A model generated the notes under the pieces. It was not told the DNA's origin. It made no database searches and saw only the letters and a program-made list of their open reading frames with translations. From Thalassococcus sp. S3 (GTDB taxonomy: Bacteria; Pseudomonadota; Alphaproteobacteria; Rhodobacterales; Rhodobacteraceae), in contig NZ_CP022303.1 in the NCBI RefSeq assembly GCF_004216475.1, forward strand, positions 2,976,001 through 3,040,000: 64,000 bases of DNA, given 5' to 3'. Numbering within the stretch: position 1 is the first letter of the stretch; each line of letters starts with the position of its first letter. Shown here piece after piece: positions 35,200 to 44,667 of the stretch. Both the position numbers and the translations under genes were made by a program.

Positions 35200-36123
35200 A
35201 TGATCCTTTGCTGTGGCGAAGCTCTGATCGACATGATCCCGGTCGTCACCGACGACGGCCAGATCCTCTACCGGCCGCATACCGGAGGGGCGGTGTTCAA
35301 CACGGCCCTTGCCTTGGGCCGGCTGGGCGCTGAGGTCGGGTTGCTGACCGGCCTTTCCACCGATCGTTTTGGCGATCAGCTCAGCGCCGCGCTGCGCGAA
35401 AGTGCCGTTGATCTTTCTCATGTCATCACATCGGACCGGCTCACGACGCTTGCCATGGTTCATCTACAGGACGGGCAAGCAAGCTATTCATTCTACGATG
35501 AAAACTCCGCCGGACGGCTCTTGCGCACAGAGGACATGCCGACCCTTAAAGCTCCGGTCACCGCGTTGTATTTCGGCGGCATCAGTCTGGCCTGTGAACC
35601 AGCCGCGGATGCATATGCCGCGGTGCTGCAACGGGAAAGAGAGACCCGCAGCATTATCGTAGATCCGAATGTCCGTCTCGGGTTCGCCTCCGACGAAGGC
35701 ACCTACAGACATCGGCTGAACCGCGTGATCTCTCAGGCCGATCTGGTCAAGGTATCGGACGAGGATCTTGACTGGATCATCGCAGGGTCCGCCCCGATCG
35801 AGGAAAAGGCCGCCGCGCTGCGCAAGATGGGACCCCGCATCGTCGTGCTGACCCGCGGAGGAGACGGCGCCACGGGCTTTGTGCGCGACCAACGTGTCGA
35901 TGTCGCCGCGATCAAAACCGAAAGCGTGGACACGGTTGGCGCCGGTGACACGTTCAATGCGGGCCTCCTGTTTGCCCTTCAAAACATGGGTCGGCTGGGG
36001 CGCGAGGAACTGTCCGCGCTGTCTGCGTCAGACTTGCGGGACGCTCTTGAATTTGGCGCCCGGGTCGCGGCAATCACGGTGTCGCGCGCCGGGGCGAACC
36101 CGCCCTGGGCTCACGAACTCTGA
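35200..36123 (+). CDS. frk: Fructokinase (PfkB/ribokinase family)
   Basis: 307 aa. Phosphorylates fructose made by the two dehydrogenases upstream. N-terminal MILCCGEALIDMIPV, the substrate motif TGGAVFNTALALGRLGAEVG (GG.xxN), and the ATP/catalytic motif SVDTVGAGDTFNAGLLFAL with the catalytic Asp are clear. ATG at 35200 preceded by CAGGT; the frame is open upstream into mtlK without conserved residues. Ends the polyol operon. Confidence 0.93.
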   Translation: MILCCGEALIDMIPVVTDDGQILYRPHTGGAVFNTALALGRLGAEVGLLTGLSTDRFGDQLSAALRESAVDLSHVITSDRLTTLAMVHLQDGQASYSFYDENSAGRLLRTEDMPTLKAPVTALYFGGISLACEPAADAYAAVLQRERETRSIIVDPNVRLGFASDEGTYRHRLNRVISQADLVKVSDEDLDWIIAGSAPIEEKAAALRKMGPRIVVLTRGGDGATGFVRDQRVDVAAIKTESVDTVGAGDTFNAGLLFALQNMGRLGREELSALSASDLRDALEFGARVAAITVSRAGANPPWAHEL

Positions 36124-36220
36124 TCGCCCCTTCGTTCACCGGCTTCGCTGGACGGCGGACTGAGACACCGCAGCAGAACCCCGGATGGGGCTCTCCCCGC
36201 AGATCTATTGACCGTTGCTG

Positions 36221-36742
36221 CTATGCTGCGGCTTCATCGTTCTGCATGCTGGTCAACAGCCAGCTTTCTAGCGCCGCAACATCAGGTGGAAGCTCGACGG
36301 CGAAATCCCCGCTAAACTCCAAAAATGCGTCCTTGTTGAGCGCGTTGAGTCCCACCAGCACCGGTACATCAAGGGCGAGCGCCTCTGCCATCACCGTCCG
36401 GAAACCGCGCCCTTCGGCTTCGTGCTTTCCGAATTTGTTGACGATCAGACAGCCCGTTTCCTGCGACACACGCTGAGAAACCAGACCGACCGCCTCTTCC
36501 AGTGCGGATGGGTTCAGCCGACAGCCCCGGGCCTCAACACCCAGCGTCTGCGAAATCCGGATCACCGGGCCGTCCGGCAAAACGTTCACATCCATATCGC
36601 AAGGTCCATTGCAGGGCCGTTCGGTATTGATTTGCACCGTGCCAGTCACCTTCACACCCCGCGCCAAAAGCGCCTTGGCCAGTTGAAAAAGCAAAAGGTC
36701 GGTATCTCCGCGCCCGGGCGCCATGGTATAGGCCATGTGCAT
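36221..36742 (-). CDS. DUF2478 family protein, probably molybdenum-related
   Basis: 173 aa. Starts MAYTMAPGRGDTDLLLFQLA, with KVTGTVQINTERPCNGPCDMDVNVLP in outline, ARGCRLNPSALEEAV, then CLIVNKFGKHEAEGRGFR and VPVLVGLNALN, which together match DUF2478 (a P-loop-related family usually found beside molybdate uptake or molybdoenzyme genes). The CDM and GCRL motifs are the clearest. Here it closes the operon with moeA and the molybdopterin reductase, consistent with a Mo-cofactor role. No intact Walker A was seen. Confidence 0.78.
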   Translation of the reverse strand: MHMAYTMAPGRGDTDLLLFQLAKALLARGVKVTGTVQINTERPCNGPCDMDVNVLPDGPVIRISQTLGVEARGCRLNPSALEEAVGLVSQRVSQETGCLIVNKFGKHEAEGRGFRTVMAEALALDVPVLVGLNALNKDAFLEFSGDFAVELPPDVAALESWLLTSMQNDEAAA

Positions 36743-36754
36743 CGCTGGATCCTT

Positions 36755-38032
36755 TCAATCGTAAAACGGCTGGAACTCGACAAGAGACCCTTGAGGAAGA
36801 TGGTCCACTTCGGACGGTAGAAACAAGAGGCCATCGGTCGCATGCAAGCTGGCAATCCGTGCCGAATTCAATCCAGGCTCGCAGATCACACGGTCGCGAC
36901 CCTGCATATCAGGCCCACAAAGACGGGCAGGCCTGATCTCGCAGCGCCCGGCTTTATGAGACACCGCTTCGTTCAGAACGACCATACGCCGTGGGACGGC
37001 GGACCGCGCCACGCCGCTCAGCACCTGCAAAAGCGGTTTGCCGAAAAGCTGCCACGTCACGAAGGCGGAGAGGGGATTGCCGGGCAGTCCCAGCCAATGA
37101 CAGTTTCCCACACGCCCTAAGGTTACGGGCTTGCCGGGCTTCAGCGCGACACCGCTGAAAAGAGTTTCTCCTCCCAGCGCGTGGATGACCTGCTTCATAT
37201 GATCTTCCTCGCCAACGGAAACCCCGCCGCATGTCACCAAAAGATCGACGCGTGGCACCAGAGCGGCGATCGCGCGCAACACGGCGCCCGGATTGTCGGC
37301 GACATGAACGATATCGACAATCTCTGTGGCAGGCGATGTCAGCGCCGCCTGCAGCATCGGCGCGTTGACGTCCCAGATCTCTCCCTCGGACAAGTCGGAT
37401 CCGCTCTCTCGCACCTCATCTCCACTGGTCAGAATTGCGAGGCGAAGTCTGGGCCTGACCGCGACGCAGTCTTGCCCGGCCGCTGCCGAGGCGGCGATTT
37501 CGCGGGGGCCAAGCAATACGCCGGGCGGCACCAGGGCGCTACCGGCCTCGCGCTCTTCTCCGGCAAAGCGGATGTGCTGGGCAGGATGCACCGCCCTGTT
37601 CAGCACAACGAAATCGCCGTCGCGCACGACGTCTTCTTGCATGACAACGGCATCTGACCCCTCTGGCACAGGCGCGCCGGTAAAGATGCGATGAGCCGTG
37701 CCGGGGCAGAGGGGCCCCTGCGGCGCGCTTCCGGCAGGCACCCTGCCCCTGACCGCAAGGCGCTAAGGGCCATCGCCTTTCAGATCAGATGTCGCGACTG
37801 CATAGCCGTCCATCGCAGCATTGTCGAAGAGCGGCATCGGTGCGCGGCTCACCACGGGTCGCGCGAGAACGCGCCCCTTGGCCTGCTGAAGCGAGCACCT
37901 CTCAGGCACTTGCGGCGGCGGAACAATTCGGGCGATCCGCGCCAGCGCGTCCTCCACCTCGATCAGAGGTTTCGAAGACATGCGCGCGCAACAGGCGCAT
38001 CCATCCGCTTCGATCCGATCCTGAACGTTCAT
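36755..38032 (-). pseudogene. moeA: moeA with an in-frame amber stop (TAG at 37763-37765)
   Basis: 425 codons, normal MoeA length, in one continuous frame broken only by TAG. Before it: MSSKPLIEVEDALARIAR and PLFDNAAMDGYAVATSDLKG. After it: RLAVRGRVPAGSAPQG, HRIFTGAPVPEGSDAVVMQED, the molybdate-insertion domain (LLVTCGGVSVGEEDH; LKPGKPVTLG; GLPGNPLSAFV). The stop falls in the segment that in MoeA proteins usually reads GPWRL, so TGG to TAG is the simplest explanation. MoeA inserts Mo into molybdopterin. It overlaps the HEAT gene by 4 bases and sits 12 bases upstream of DUF2478. It may be dead, restart at GTG (37741), or be suppressed. Confidence 0.85.
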
Positions 38033-40176
38033 ACGCTTGCTCCCTCAGCCCTCATCCGGGCATGGGCCGCGCCCAGCGCCGCCAATGCAACAAGCGCCTG
38101 ACGTCCGCTGAGGTGCGTGGCGGCCAGCTTTTCCAGCACCAGGGACATCGCTTCGCGTGATCCCGCGACGAGGTCACAGAGGGCATCCTTCCGTTCGGCC
38201 CGCATGAGCGCCTCGACCGCGTGGGCGATCTGGGCGGCGCTTCCCGACGACAACAGGCGCGCGACCGCAGCGCGGCGAACCGGCAGAGCGTCGTCTGCGA
38301 CAGCAGACGGCAGGTCTTCGGGCTTTAACCAGCCGATGGCTTCGGCGCGGATAAGAGGATCAGGATCACGATGTGCCGCTTTGCGTGCGGCATCCCCTTC
38401 GGGATAACCCGACAGAACCTGCAGCGCGGCCAATCGCACAACAGCGTCCTCACCCGCCACGGCCCGCAGCGCGAGGCGGGCTGCGGCCGCGTCCAGAGCG
38501 TGCCGGGACTTGCGCTGGGCAAGGGCCTGCCAAGCCGACCGGTATAGTGGATTGCCGGGATCTGCGGCCCAGATCATGAGGGATCTTTCGATCTTCTGTC
38601 CAGCAAGCATCGCGGCAATCGCCATCGCTTCGCGCGATATGGCTAGTGAGATGTCCTCGGGCCCTTCGACAGAGCAGCGCTTGCGTGCCTTGTTCCCGCC
38701 CCGCTCAGATGAGATGTCCTTGCTTTGCAAGTTGTGGCTTCGGGCGAGGATCTCCGACAGCGTTGATTGACCATCCGGCGGCGCCGTCCCTGCATCCTGC
38801 GGTGCGGAGCGGACGATTTCACCGTTCGGCGTGATATGAAGGCTAGGCTGGACCGAATCCAGATCCGGACGCCTCGTCTCGATATCCGCGCTTTCTGCCG
38901 GGCTGGGAGGCGCGGCATCGGGATCAGTACCGGCGATCAGCTTGGCCAGGAGGTCCTGCGCGGTCTCATCGCCCAGCGCGGCCCGGTCACGCAGGAGGAT
39001 TAACGTCGCGGTCCGCACTTGCTGCGCGGGATTGCCCAGCAAAGCCACAAGCGCGTCACAGGGAACAGCAGGCTGGACCTTGGCAAGGGATCTGGTTGCT
39101 GCCAGCCGAGCCTCAAGCGGGCGGGCCCTATCGTCAATCAGCCGCAAAAGGGCCGCCGCGGCCTGCTCCGGCGCCCAGTCGGGCAAGGACCGCGCCGCTT
39201 GTGTCATCAGCACGGCAGGCCCGCCCTGAAGCCAGGCCAGCATGTTGGCGATCAGATCCTCCTGCAGATCCGCTCCCTCCGCCGGGCTCAGGCATGCAAG
39301 CGCTGTGGCCTGAACCTCCGGCGCCGGGTCAGAGAGGGCATCGAGGACCAGCATGGGCTGCGCATCAGCGGCGCGAAGCAGTGCCGCCCGTCTCACATCG
39401 GCATTGGGATCCGTTCTCACGCATCCGGCCAATTCAGTCGCGCCCGGGTCGAGGCATCCGACGCCGACCAATCGAAGCCTGGGATCCCGGGATCCGACCA
39501 GCATGTCGAGATGCGCCGCAAGATCACCAGGGGCTTTGCGGGACAGGACCTCGGCTGCGCGTCGTGCGGCCAGCCCGTGTTCAACCTCGACGATGGCCAA
39601 AAGCCAAGACAACCCCGCCTGACCCAGACACGACAGCGCCTCAAAGACCGGCCCATCCAGGGTCTGGCCCAATTCGTCATCGCGCGCCGCAAGCATGTCT
39701 TCGATCGCCTCCACCGCGCCCATCTGACCGAGTGCCGCGATGGCCGCGATCTGCACATCCAGCCAGTCTTCCCAATCGCTGCCCTCGTCTTCCCACGCGA
39801 CCTCATCTTCGGCTCGGGAAAGGACAAGCCGCCGCAGCAGGCCAAAGGCATCCTTGTCCTGCAAGCGGGCAAGAGCGGCGATTGCCGCAACCTTAACCTC
39901 GCGCACCGGATCGCCTGCCAGAGAGAGGCGGATCGTCTCTGCGTCGTCCTGCGTACCATGATGGGTCAACCCTTCCATCGCGTCGGCGCGAATGTCGGGA
40001 TCCTGATCCAAAAGGGCGGCAAGAAGTGTTTCGCGCACGTCCTGCGTCCCCGCCGGAAGCGCTGCAAGCGTTCCGATGGCCGCAGAGCGCAGCACCTCAT
40101 TTTCGGAGGCTGCATAGGACAGCAGCGGTGTCATCCAGTCTGCCGGCAACGGGGTATCGTAGGCAAAGTCACGCAT
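38029..40176 (-). CDS. HEAT-repeat protein in the iodate-reductase-like operon
   Basis: 715 aa, almost wholly alpha-helical repeats: VREVKVAAIAALARLQDKD, LDVQIAAIAALGQMGAVEA, PEVQATALACLSP, RLAALQVLSGYPEGD, PVRRAAVARLLSS. Repeats fill about residues 20-405 and 505-705, with a polar linker (about 410-500) between. Such solenoids serve as protein-binding scaffolds; no signal peptide is seen, so it is cytoplasmic. GAGGGAG lies 6 bases before the ATG. Placed directly after the catalytic subunit gene and before moeA, it could act as an assembly or cofactor-insertion chaperone. That role is inference. Confidence 0.8.
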   Translation of the reverse strand: MRDFAYDTPLPADWMTPLLSYAASENEVLRSAAIGTLAALPAGTQDVRETLLAALLDQDPDIRADAMEGLTHHGTQDDAETIRLSLAGDPVREVKVAAIAALARLQDKDAFGLLRRLVLSRAEDEVAWEDEGSDWEDWLDVQIAAIAALGQMGAVEAIEDMLAARDDELGQTLDGPVFEALSCLGQAGLSWLLAIVEVEHGLAARRAAEVLSRKAPGDLAAHLDMLVGSRDPRLRLVGVGCLDPGATELAGCVRTDPNADVRRAALLRAADAQPMLVLDALSDPAPEVQATALACLSPAEGADLQEDLIANMLAWLQGGPAVLMTQAARSLPDWAPEQAAAALLRLIDDRARPLEARLAATRSLAKVQPAVPCDALVALLGNPAQQVRTATLILLRDRAALGDETAQDLLAKLIAGTDPDAAPPSPAESADIETRRPDLDSVQPSLHITPNGEIVRSAPQDAGTAPPDGQSTLSEILARSHNLQSKDISSERGGNKARKRCSVEGPEDISLAISREAMAIAAMLAGQKIERSLMIWAADPGNPLYRSAWQALAQRKSRHALDAAAARLALRAVAGEDAVVRLAALQVLSGYPEGDAARKAAHRDPDPLIRAEAIGWLKPEDLPSAVADDALPVRRAAVARLLSSGSAAQIAHAVEALMRAERKDALCDLVAGSREAMSLVLEKLAATHLSGRQALVALAALGAAHARMRAEGASV

Positions 40177-40237
40177 CAAAATCTCCCTCGAACACAGCCC
40201 GGCGCGGTCTGGCGCCGGGCTCTTGGGTCAGCAGCCG

Positions 40238-42913
40238 TCAGGCAATGTCGCGGCGGGCGAACGACATCGAGCGGAACTGGTGCTTGTAAGGGCTCTCGCC
40301 CATCTTGCGGATCTTGCCGACGCCCATCTTGTAGTTGTAATTGCCGCTGATCCAGTCGACGACGCGCCCGGCCAGGGCATTGGCGGGTTGGGCGGTGTGC
40401 AAAAAGTCCATGTAGCCCAGGTTCTCCTTGACCGCCGGGGTCACAATGGCCACCGCCGTGATGGAGGCGCGGGTCAGCTCGATATGGCCGTTCTTGAGCA
40501 ACTCCGCAAAGTCGAAATCCGACCCTTCGACCCCCACGATCGTGTCCTTCTGTACCGGGATCCGGTCCGAGAAGACCTGCACGTAATCGCCGCTTTCGAT
40601 GCCCCTTGCCTTAGCCGCCTTTGGGTGGATCTCGATCCAGTTCTCCGGCCAGCGCTGCACGATGTAGGGCCGCCGCCGGTCGTCATAGCCCGATTGCCAG
40701 CGCTCGTTTATACGACCGGAGGTGATCCAAAGCTCGTCCTCGCGCGGCTTCAGCCAGTCCCAATAGCTGGAGAACAGATCCCACGGCGCCTTCTGGATGT
40801 TGCACTTGCCGGTCTGGCTGTTGAAATGCGTGAGCTTCTTGTTGAAGACATTGGCGCCCGCCGGCCCCTCCTCGGGCAGGACGCGGTCGACGTCGTGCAG
40901 GCGCTTGGTCTCGATCAGATTGCCGTCCTTGTCCATCAGCACGGGGCCCTGGATCCCGTTCGTGCCGAACTCCGCGAATTTCTCGTGCAGGGTCTTGCCT
41001 TCGCGCCGTGCGGCGACGAGCACCATGTTGAAATCCTTGCGCGAGCCACGGGAATGGCGTGCGCCCTCCTCCAGCACATCGTTAGAATTGGACCAGTCGA
41101 ACCCTTCGAACCCCATTTTCTGCGCGAGTTGCGCGATGATCCACCAATCGGGTTTCGCATCGCCGGGCGCGTCGTAGAACTTGGGATAAAGCCTGAGACG
41201 GCGTTCGCCATTGGCGCGGGTAAAGCTCTCCTCCCCCCAGCCGGAGGCCGGGAAGACGATATCGGCATAGCGCGCGCCGATGGGATCGACGAGATAGATG
41301 TCCTGGTTCCAGACGACCATACCGCCGGAATCCACCCTGCGCTTGAGCGTGTCGATGATGTCCTGTTTTTCAAAGGACATGACCTGATGCGGGTTGCGGG
41401 TGGTCAGCTCGTCAAACTTGGCCTGCAGCGACTGGCTGCCGCACATGGCCTGGACCCAGGTCGTACCGATCACATGCGCGAGCCGCGTATGCCCGCTCAT
41501 CAGATAGCGGTCGGTATCCATCGCACGCCGCCGCCGTCCGGGCAGCTTTTCGGGGCTCTTATTGCGCGGATAGCTTCCGCCACGCAGCCCGCCCCGCTGG
41601 TGGCCACCGGCGCGCCCGATCACTTGCCCGGGGCGCCCGCCGCAGCCGCACACGATGCCAAGGGCCGAGATGGCCTGCGTGTTGCCGGTGTTGTTGGACC
41701 AGTAAAACCCCTTCTCGATCATGATCGAGGTTTTGGGCCGGGTACCATCCTCCTTCGGTTTGGCCATCCATTCCGCGGCGGTATAGATCTTCTGCACGTC
41801 GATCTGGGCGATCTCGGCCGCTTTTTCCGGTTGGGCATAGTCCTGCGCCAGCAGCCAGTCCTTCCAGTCGTCAAAGCCGTCGGTCTGGAACTTGCCCCAG
41901 GTCGTGCGCCACTGCCACGGCGTGTTGCGGGTACCCTGGCCAAAGCCTGATGAGCTTTCCCACTTGTTATTGACCCACTTTTTGATCCACTCGGCATCCT
42001 CCCAGCCGTTCTCGACAATGACCCTTGCAATCGCGAGCACGACAGGCAGGTCCGTGCCCGGCTGAATGTCGATGACCATCCCGCCGTTTTTTTCGGCAAA
42101 AGCCGTCCCGCCGGTTCGCCGGGGCAGAAGGAAGATTGCCTTTTGTCCACCCTGGATGGCCGGCATGATGTAGTCGGTAAAGAGGATGGTTTTCGACTCG
42201 TAAGGATCCGTGCCGCACATCAGCAGGCATTCGGCCTCTTCCCAGTCATCATAGCTTGGCCCGAAATTGTCGAACCCCGCATCCCTGAAACCAGGGGTGG
42301 AGGTCACATCGGACGGCGTGTCGTGGAAAGTGAAATTCGCCGTCCGCACGTGACGCAGGGCGTATTTCGAAATCGCATAAGTGTTCTCCATGAACCCGTA
42401 GGAGAACGTCTTGACCCCGTAAGCGTTGGTGCCGTGCTTTTCGAGCACGTAATTGCCGACCTCTGCCGCGATATCGAGGGCAAAGTCCCATGTAACCGGC
42501 ATCAGCACACCGAACATCCGCACCATGGGGGATTGCAGCCGGTCGCGTGTGGGCGATTGCGGGTTATAGACCTTCTTGGCCAGCGCCCCGCCGCGGATCG
42601 AGGAATTGCCCGTGTAGTTGACAAACTCGGTGTCCTTGTCGGGTACGATGACCACGTGATGCGGCGCGCCGTTGTGCAGCACGATGTTGTGCTGGTTGGG
42701 CGCGACCCAGGCGCCCAGCGGCGCCACCGGGAAATCCTCGCCAAAGGCGTTCTGGTCGGCCTGCGGGCCGCCCACGCGGCCACCGGCGACGGGCCAGCGA
42801 TAGACCTTGTAGCCGCAGGCAACGACGCAGTAATCGCAGGCCGTTGCGATCACCTCTGCATCGGGGGGCGGCAGCGGGACGGAGGTTTCGGGAACGTAAT
42901 AGGGTGTGGACAT
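40238..42913 (-). CDS. idrA: Iodate reductase catalytic subunit IdrA (AioA-family molybdopterin enzyme)
   Basis: 891 aa, a DMSO-reductase-superfamily protein of the arsenite oxidase branch. N-terminal TACDYCVVACGYKVYRWPV gives Cys26, Cys29 and Cys33 for a 3Fe-4S cluster; GNSSIRGG takes the place of the fourth ligand region. The arrangement around SYGFMENTYAISKYALRHV and FHDTPSDVTS matches AioA/IdrA. It has no signal peptide, so it must be carried out with the Tat-dependent Rieske partner. Choice of IdrA over AioA rests on the two di-haem peroxidase genes in the operon, which mark iodate-reductase clusters (idrABP1P2); arsenite oxidase is the main alternative. AGGAGG precedes the ATG. Confidence 0.8.
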   Translation of the reverse strand: MSTPYYVPETSVPLPPPDAEVIATACDYCVVACGYKVYRWPVAGGRVGGPQADQNAFGEDFPVAPLGAWVAPNQHNIVLHNGAPHHVVIVPDKDTEFVNYTGNSSIRGGALAKKVYNPQSPTRDRLQSPMVRMFGVLMPVTWDFALDIAAEVGNYVLEKHGTNAYGVKTFSYGFMENTYAISKYALRHVRTANFTFHDTPSDVTSTPGFRDAGFDNFGPSYDDWEEAECLLMCGTDPYESKTILFTDYIMPAIQGGQKAIFLLPRRTGGTAFAEKNGGMVIDIQPGTDLPVVLAIARVIVENGWEDAEWIKKWVNNKWESSSGFGQGTRNTPWQWRTTWGKFQTDGFDDWKDWLLAQDYAQPEKAAEIAQIDVQKIYTAAEWMAKPKEDGTRPKTSIMIEKGFYWSNNTGNTQAISALGIVCGCGGRPGQVIGRAGGHQRGGLRGGSYPRNKSPEKLPGRRRRAMDTDRYLMSGHTRLAHVIGTTWVQAMCGSQSLQAKFDELTTRNPHQVMSFEKQDIIDTLKRRVDSGGMVVWNQDIYLVDPIGARYADIVFPASGWGEESFTRANGERRLRLYPKFYDAPGDAKPDWWIIAQLAQKMGFEGFDWSNSNDVLEEGARHSRGSRKDFNMVLVAARREGKTLHEKFAEFGTNGIQGPVLMDKDGNLIETKRLHDVDRVLPEEGPAGANVFNKKLTHFNSQTGKCNIQKAPWDLFSSYWDWLKPREDELWITSGRINERWQSGYDDRRRPYIVQRWPENWIEIHPKAAKARGIESGDYVQVFSDRIPVQKDTIVGVEGSDFDFAELLKNGHIELTRASITAVAIVTPAVKENLGYMDFLHTAQPANALAGRVVDWISGNYNYKMGVGKIRKMGESPYKHQFRSMSFARRDIA

Positions 42914-42925
42914 GGATGTTCCTCC

Positions 42926-43513
42926 TCAACCCTGAAGATTGTCGAACCGGCCGTAGATCAGGCCGAACATGCCAACGGCGTAGATGTCGTCGCCGTCGAG
43001 CTCCAAAAGTACCTGCGGCAGCGACTGATACGCCTGGCCCGAGATGAAGATCCCGTGGCGGGTCAGATCGAAGGTGGTCAGGTGCAGCGGACACGGCCCC
43101 AGCGCCTTGTCGGCGGCCTGATAGGTGCCCTGCAGCGGCCCGCCCTGATGGGTGCAGGTGTAGTTGAAGGCAACCACATCCTTGTCCGGCCCGATCCCGC
43201 CGCCCGCCTCGCGGCCCAGCTTGACGAGGATCGATTCCGCATATTGCCCCTCATCGGGATATTCGAAGTCGAAGGGTTCATCGACCTGCAACTCGCTCAG
43301 TTTGCCGACCCGCTTGCGGGGATAGGTCGAGATCGCCGCCGGGGTCTGCGCCTCCGGCAATCCCGGGATGCCCACCATCACAACCGAGGTGGCGATCCCG
43401 CTGGTCAGCAGGAATTGCCGCCGGTTCATCAGGCACTTTCGCGTGCCCGCCTTCTGGGCTTCGCCATTCTCGCCATTGATGGCTGCGAGGATCTGTGTGT
43501 CTACGTTGCTCAT
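42926..43513 (-). CDS. idrB: Iodate reductase Rieske subunit IdrB
   Basis: 195 aa. A Tat signal MNRRQFLLTSGIATSVVMVG starts at residue 29, after an unusual 28-residue leader. The 2Fe-2S ligands are seen as CTH (120-122) and CPLH (141-144). The extra disulfide cysteines of classical Rieske proteins are replaced (CTHQGG, CPLH), as in some arsenite oxidase small subunits. It accepts or donates electrons to IdrA and brings it to the periplasm. ATG at 43513 follows GAGGAG by 8 bases; a GTG 9 bases earlier is less likely. It is 12 bases upstream of idrA. Confidence 0.83.
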   Translation of the reverse strand: MSNVDTQILAAINGENGEAQKAGTRKCLMNRRQFLLTSGIATSVVMVGIPGLPEAQTPAAISTYPRKRVGKLSELQVDEPFDFEYPDEGQYAESILVKLGREAGGGIGPDKDVVAFNYTCTHQGGPLQGTYQAADKALGPCPLHLTTFDLTRHGIFISGQAYQSLPQVLLELDGDDIYAVGMFGLIYGRFDNLQG

Positions 43514-43528
43514 ATCTGTCACTCCTCG

Positions 43529-44656
43529 TCAGTTCTGCGCCATGGGCAGCGGTTCCATCTCGGGCAGGTCCGGGTCATCGACCAGCATCTCTTCGCCCGA
43601 GAGCGATTCAAGGAAGGCCACCAGATCGGCCTTTTCGGTGTCGGTAAGGCCCAGCGGCTGGATCAGAGCGGATTTGTTGGCGGCAAACTCGTTCTCACCC
43701 CCGCCCTGGTCGTAGAACTCGACCACGTCGGCGAGCGTCTCCAGCATGCCATTATGCATGTAGGGAAAGGTGTATTGGGTGTAGCGCAGGCTGGGCACGC
43801 GGAACTTGCCCATATCCGCCTCCTGCTTGGTGCGGAAGTAAAGGCCCGGATCGTCCTTGAGCTTGCGGTACTTCTCTTCGGTGACACCCTTGGAATAAAG
43901 CTCGAACCGGAAGGTGATCTGCGCCAGTTCATCGTCCTCCCATCCGTCAAAGGGCGGCACGCCGATGTTATAGTACGCCTCGTCCGAAAGAAGCGGGCCG
44001 TTGTGGCAGGCGGTGCAATTGGCCTTGCCCGCGAAAAGCTCCAGCCCCCGTTTCTGGGCCGCGCTCAGCGCATCGTCGTCGCCGTTCATATAAAGATCGA
44101 ACGGTGTGTCGGTCTGCACCAATGTCCGCTGGTAGGCGGCAATGGCCATATAAGCGTGGCGGACCGAGGGCCAGTCATCGCCGAACACCTCCTGAAAGGC
44201 GGCACGATATTCGGGGACGAAGGCCAGCCGCGCCTCCATCTGGTCATCCTCGCCGTTGCCAGCGACACCGCCCCGCGCGGCGGCGCGGGCCTGATGCTCC
44301 AGCGACGGCGAAGCGCCCGCCCAGAACAGCTTGCCGTAATACGCCGAGTTGATGATGGTCTGGCTGTTGCGCCAATGGGTGGTGCCGGGATAGCCAAAGC
44401 TGATCTTGTCTTGCACGGCCCAGCCCGCCTCGGGCCGGTGACAGGCCGAACAGGGCATGCCGTAATTGCCCGACAGGATCGGATCGAAGAAGAGCTTCTT
44501 TCCCAGCTCGATCTTGGCATCGGTCATCGGGTTGTCCGCCGGGATCGGCGGCGGGCCAAGCGCTGCCAGCGTGTCCGGGCGCGGATTTTCCTGCGCTGTC
44601 GCAGCGACGGTCAGCCCCGCGACGGCCAAGGCGGTTAGTGATATGCGGAATGTCAT
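43529..44656 (-). CDS. Periplasmic di-haem cytochrome c peroxidase, IdrP type (second in operon)
   Basis: 375 aa with a Sec signal peptide (about 1-21). Two CxxCH haem sites: CSACH (69-73) and CTACH (214-218). The layout LGKKLFFDPILSGNYGMPCS and FPYMHNGMLETLADVVEFYD matches the CcpA/MauG family. In iodate-reductase operons two such proteins (IdrP1, IdrP2) accompany IdrAB and are thought to remove H2O2 formed during reduction of iodate intermediates. GGAGG lies 5 bases before the ATG. Which of the two genes is P1 cannot be told from the sequence alone. Confidence 0.87.
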   Translation of the reverse strand: MTFRISLTALAVAGLTVAATAQENPRPDTLAALGPPPIPADNPMTDAKIELGKKLFFDPILSGNYGMPCSACHRPEAGWAVQDKISFGYPGTTHWRNSQTIINSAYYGKLFWAGASPSLEHQARAAARGGVAGNGEDDQMEARLAFVPEYRAAFQEVFGDDWPSVRHAYMAIAAYQRTLVQTDTPFDLYMNGDDDALSAAQKRGLELFAGKANCTACHNGPLLSDEAYYNIGVPPFDGWEDDELAQITFRFELYSKGVTEEKYRKLKDDPGLYFRTKQEADMGKFRVPSLRYTQYTFPYMHNGMLETLADVVEFYDQGGGENEFAANKSALIQPLGLTDTEKADLVAFLESLSGEEMLVDDPDLPEMEPLPMAQN

Positions 44657-44667
44657 TGCGGCCTCCG

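Noticed and set aside
36755..38032. moeA as two genes or as a frameshift
   Set aside because: Both parts are in the same frame and the sequence across the stop reads through as MoeA, so a single nonsense codon explains it.
42143..44638. + strand open frame of 831 codons opposite the Rieske and peroxidase genes
   Set aside because: Antisense shadow spanning several real genes; no start signals or domain.
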